DNA from: Candidatus Gallimonas gallistercoris
Lineage (GTDB): Bacteria; Bacillota; Clostridia; Christensenellales; Borkfalkiaceae
Length of the DNA: 37,572 bases
Assembly (NCBI GenBank): GCA_019117085.1
Contig: DXAJ01000076.1
Span: 1-37,572, forward strand
Reading direction: 5' to 3'
The notes below the pieces were generated by a model. That model was not told the origin of the DNA. It made no database searches and saw only the letters and a list, made by a program, of their open reading frames with translations. A program made the translations under genes and the position numbers. Positions 35,180-37,572 of this stretch are shown piece after piece; positions within the stretch are counted from its first letter, which is position 1; the number at the start of each line of letters is the position of its first letter.

Positions 35180-36565
35180 ATGGAGCTCTTTTCCCTCGCG
35201 CCCTATCGGGGATTTTCCCTGGCGGTCGCCGTTTCGGGCGGCAGAGATTCCGTCGCCCTTCTTCATTATCTTCATAAAAACGCGGAGGAAGCGCACATTT
35301 CGCTTTCGGCGCTCACCTGCTGCCACGGCATCCGCCCTTCGGCAGAGGCGGACGCCGCCTTTGTGGAAGAGCTCTGCAAGGCATGGGGGGTGCCGCTCAC
35401 CGTGTTCCGCGCGGATGTGCCCGCAAGGGCAAAACAGAGCGGGCGCAACCTCGAAGAGGAGGGGCGCATGTTCCGCCGCGAATGCTACCAAACGATGCTC
35501 GACGGGGGCGCGGACGCCGTGCTCACCGCCCATCACCGCGACGATTATGCAGAGACTGTGCTTTTCCGCCTTGCCCGCGGCACGTCGCTCCGAGGGCTCG
35601 ACGTCTTCCCCGCGCAGAACGGGCTGCTGCGGCCTCTTCTCGGCGTCACGCGGGCGCGCATCGACGAATATATCCAGGAGAACGCCCTGCTGTTTAGGGA
35701 GGACGAGACGAACGCAGACGTCGCCTTCTCCCGCAACCGCATCCGCCATGAGGTGCTACCCGCGCTCGAACGGGCGGTGCCGGGGGCGAAGGAAAACCTC
35801 GTCCGCTTTGCGGAGCGCGCCGTCCGCGACGATGCGTTTTTGCAGGAACTCGCCCTGCGCGAAGTGAGAGGGGAGGGGGAGAAGCGCGTTTTTGTCTCCC
35901 TTCCCGAGCCCGTCTTCTTCCGCGCCTGCCTGGCGGCGATGAAGGCGCTGGGGCTCACGCGCGACTATACGGAGAGCAACTTACAAGAGCTAAAAAAGCT
36001 TGCCGCGGCGCAGGCGGGCAGGTTCACGCGGCTCCCGTGCGGCATCACGGTGTACCGCGAGGGGGCGGATCTCGTCTTCCTGCCGCAAGAGGAAGGCGCG
36101 GAAGAGGCGCACAAGGCGCGGGAACTGCCCTTCTTCCTCGGGCGCAAAGAGGCGTTCGGGGGCGTGCTCGAAGTGGGGGAGGGCGACTTCGGCGCGGGCG
36201 GGCAGACTAAGACCACGGGCGAGCCGACTAAGACCACGGGCGAGCCGCCTTTCCTGCGGGGCGAACCGCCTGAACTGCCGAAGGCATGCGGGCGCGTGCT
36301 GAAAGTCGACCTTGCCGCCGTACCCGAAGGGGCGGTGTGGCGGACGCGGCGGGAGGGGGATACCTTTCTCCCCTGCAACGGGCATCAAAAGAGCTTAAAA
36401 AAATTCCTGACGGAAAAAAAGATCCCCGCGCGCGTGGGGCGGGAGCTGCCCGTCCTTGCAAAAGGGAGCGAAGTGCTCTGCATCGCGGGCGTGGAGCTTT
36501 CCGAGCGCATCAAACGCACGCAAAAAACGGTGCGGGCGGGGCTTATCGCATTTACGAGATCATAA
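35180..36565 (+). CDS. tilS: tRNA(Ile)-lysidine synthetase
   Basis: VAVSGGRDSVALLHYL PP-loop, CCHGIRPSAEADAAFVEELC, TAHHRDDYAETVLFRLARGT, C-terminal RREGDTFLPCNGHQKSLKKFLTEKKIPA. Start moved to ATG 35180; the ORF-track start at 34961 lies inside the tRNA-fMet gene. Confidence 0.94.
   Translation: MELFSLAPYRGFSLAVAVSGGRDSVALLHYLHKNAEEAHISLSALTCCHGIRPSAEADAAFVEELCKAWGVPLTVFRADVPARAKQSGRNLEEEGRMFRRECYQTMLDGGADAVLTAHHRDDYAETVLFRLARGTSLRGLDVFPAQNGLLRPLLGVTRARIDEYIQENALLFREDETNADVAFSRNRIRHEVLPALERAVPGAKENLVRFAERAVRDDAFLQELALREVRGEGEKRVFVSLPEPVFFRACLAAMKALGLTRDYTESNLQELKKLAAAQAGRFTRLPCGITVYREGADLVFLPQEEGAEEAHKARELPFFLGRKEAFGGVLEVGEGDFGAGGQTKTTGEPTKTTGEPPFLRGEPPELPKACGRVLKVDLAAVPEGAVWRTRREGDTFLPCNGHQKSLKKFLTEKKIPARVGRELPVLAKGSEVLCIAGVELSERIKRTQKTVRAGLIAFTRS
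36205..36246 (+). repeat. In-frame perfect 21-bp tandem duplication in tilS (encodes TKTTGEP x2)
   Basis: gactaagaccacgggcgagcc x2. Confidence 0.9.
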
Positions 36566-36599
36566 CATTTACGAAATCATAAAGTGAGGTACGATACAC

Positions 36600-37148
36600 A
36601 TGATGGAACAAGGCAAGGACTGCGAACGCATTTTATTCACGGCGGAAGACATTGCGGCACAGGTGAAGAAGGCGGCGGCGTGGCTGGATGAGCGCTTCGA
36701 AGGCACGGTGCCGCTCGCCGTCTCGGTGCTCAAGGGCAGCGTCATCTTCTTCTGCGATCTGGTGCGCGCGATGAAGACGCCCGTGCAGATGGACTTCATG
36801 ACGCTCTCATCCTACGGCTCGGGCTCCTCTTCTTCGGGCATGCCCAAGATCGTGATGGACCTTTCCGCGCCCGTCGAGGGGCGGGACGTGCTGCTCGTTG
36901 AAGACATTGTAGACAGCGGCCATACGCTCGTCAAGCTCAAAGAGCTGTTGGGGGGCAGAGGGGCGAAGTCGTTCACCGTCGTATCGCTACTCGATAAGCC
37001 CTCGCGGCGGGAGGTGGACGTGAAGGCGGACTATTCCTGCTTTACGGTGGGCAACGAGTTCATCGTGGGCTACGGGCTCGATTATGCCCAGCGCTACCGC
37101 AATCTGCCTTATATCGGCGTTCTGAAGCGCGAAATTTACGAGAAGTAA
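36600..37148 (+). CDS. hpt: Hypoxanthine-guanine phosphoribosyltransferase
   Basis: VSVLKGSVIFFCDLVRAM, MDFMTLSSYGSGSSSSG, VLLVEDIVDSGHTL, VGYGLDYAQRYRNLPYIGVL. Confidence 0.96.
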   Translation: MMEQGKDCERILFTAEDIAAQVKKAAAWLDERFEGTVPLAVSVLKGSVIFFCDLVRAMKTPVQMDFMTLSSYGSGSSSSGMPKIVMDLSAPVEGRDVLLVEDIVDSGHTLVKLKELLGGRGAKSFTVVSLLDKPSRREVDVKADYSCFTVGNEFIVGYGLDYAQRYRNLPYIGVLKREIYEK

Positions 37149-37572
37149 GAAAAAGAGAAAAGAGATGGCGCGGCGGGGATAAGCGGCGCAAGCCGCAAAG
37201 CAGGGTTTGGGGAAGGCACTCTACAATAAGTTTCCAGGGAGGGGCATAAACCGCAGATTTGCGGATTTTGGCACCGTGGTAGAAACTTGATCTGTAACTG
37301 CCGCAGACTGCCACGTCTGGTTCTTTCGCACATATAACGGACAGGAAGGGCTTGCAGCCCGCTGTGGGCAGCCTTTTTTCCTTTCTGCTAAAGATAGGGT
37401 AAAGAATTCTTCCTTTCACTCCCTGCACCACCGCATTTTGAAAGATTTGCCAAACGAAACAGGCAATTTTCTCTTGATAAGGTACAATGAGGGACCTATT
37501 GACAAAGATAAAATGCTGCCTTGTCTGCTGCACCTGGTTTTCATTCATCGTGGTGCATGCATGTAATGAGGC

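Overview
This is a GC-rich bacterial chromosomal window, probably Bacillota/Clostridia-like judging from gene content and organisation. No sequence search was run, so every product call rests on motif recognition in the supplied translations.

Left part (about 1-11 kb), mostly housekeeping and transport genes: a structured leader with a DUF4430 lipoprotein and an ECF S-component; a hemolysin III protein; Tex interrupted by one in-frame TAG; an SDR with a C-terminal zinc ribbon; cysK; uracil permease and upp; a tyrosine-phosphatase-like protein.

Centre (about 11-34.5 kb), a large glycan-utilisation-type locus: a divergent COG4189-like HTH regulator; GH2; two sugar ABC permeases; a TIM-barrel-like lipoprotein; a solute-binding lipoprotein; a 2431-aa modular surface lipoprotein; an ADP-ribosylglycohydrolase-fold protein; an SGNH hydrolase; GH3; an MBL-fold hydrolase; a phosphohexomutase; MgtC; NagB.

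Right part (about 34.5-37.6 kb): three minus-strand tRNAs (Glu, Met, fMet), tilS, hpt and an unexplained, compositionally different right edge.

Main leads: (1) the glycan locus with its alternating-module giant lipoprotein and two enzymes of unclear activity; (2) an in-frame amber codon in Tex, in a window where none of the other called genes ends in TAG; (3) two apparently leaderless genes (tilS and the phosphatase); (4) a cluster of TTCCGAA/TTCGGAA palindromes in the divergent regulatory region; (5) structured intergenic repeats, one with a nested inverted repeat.
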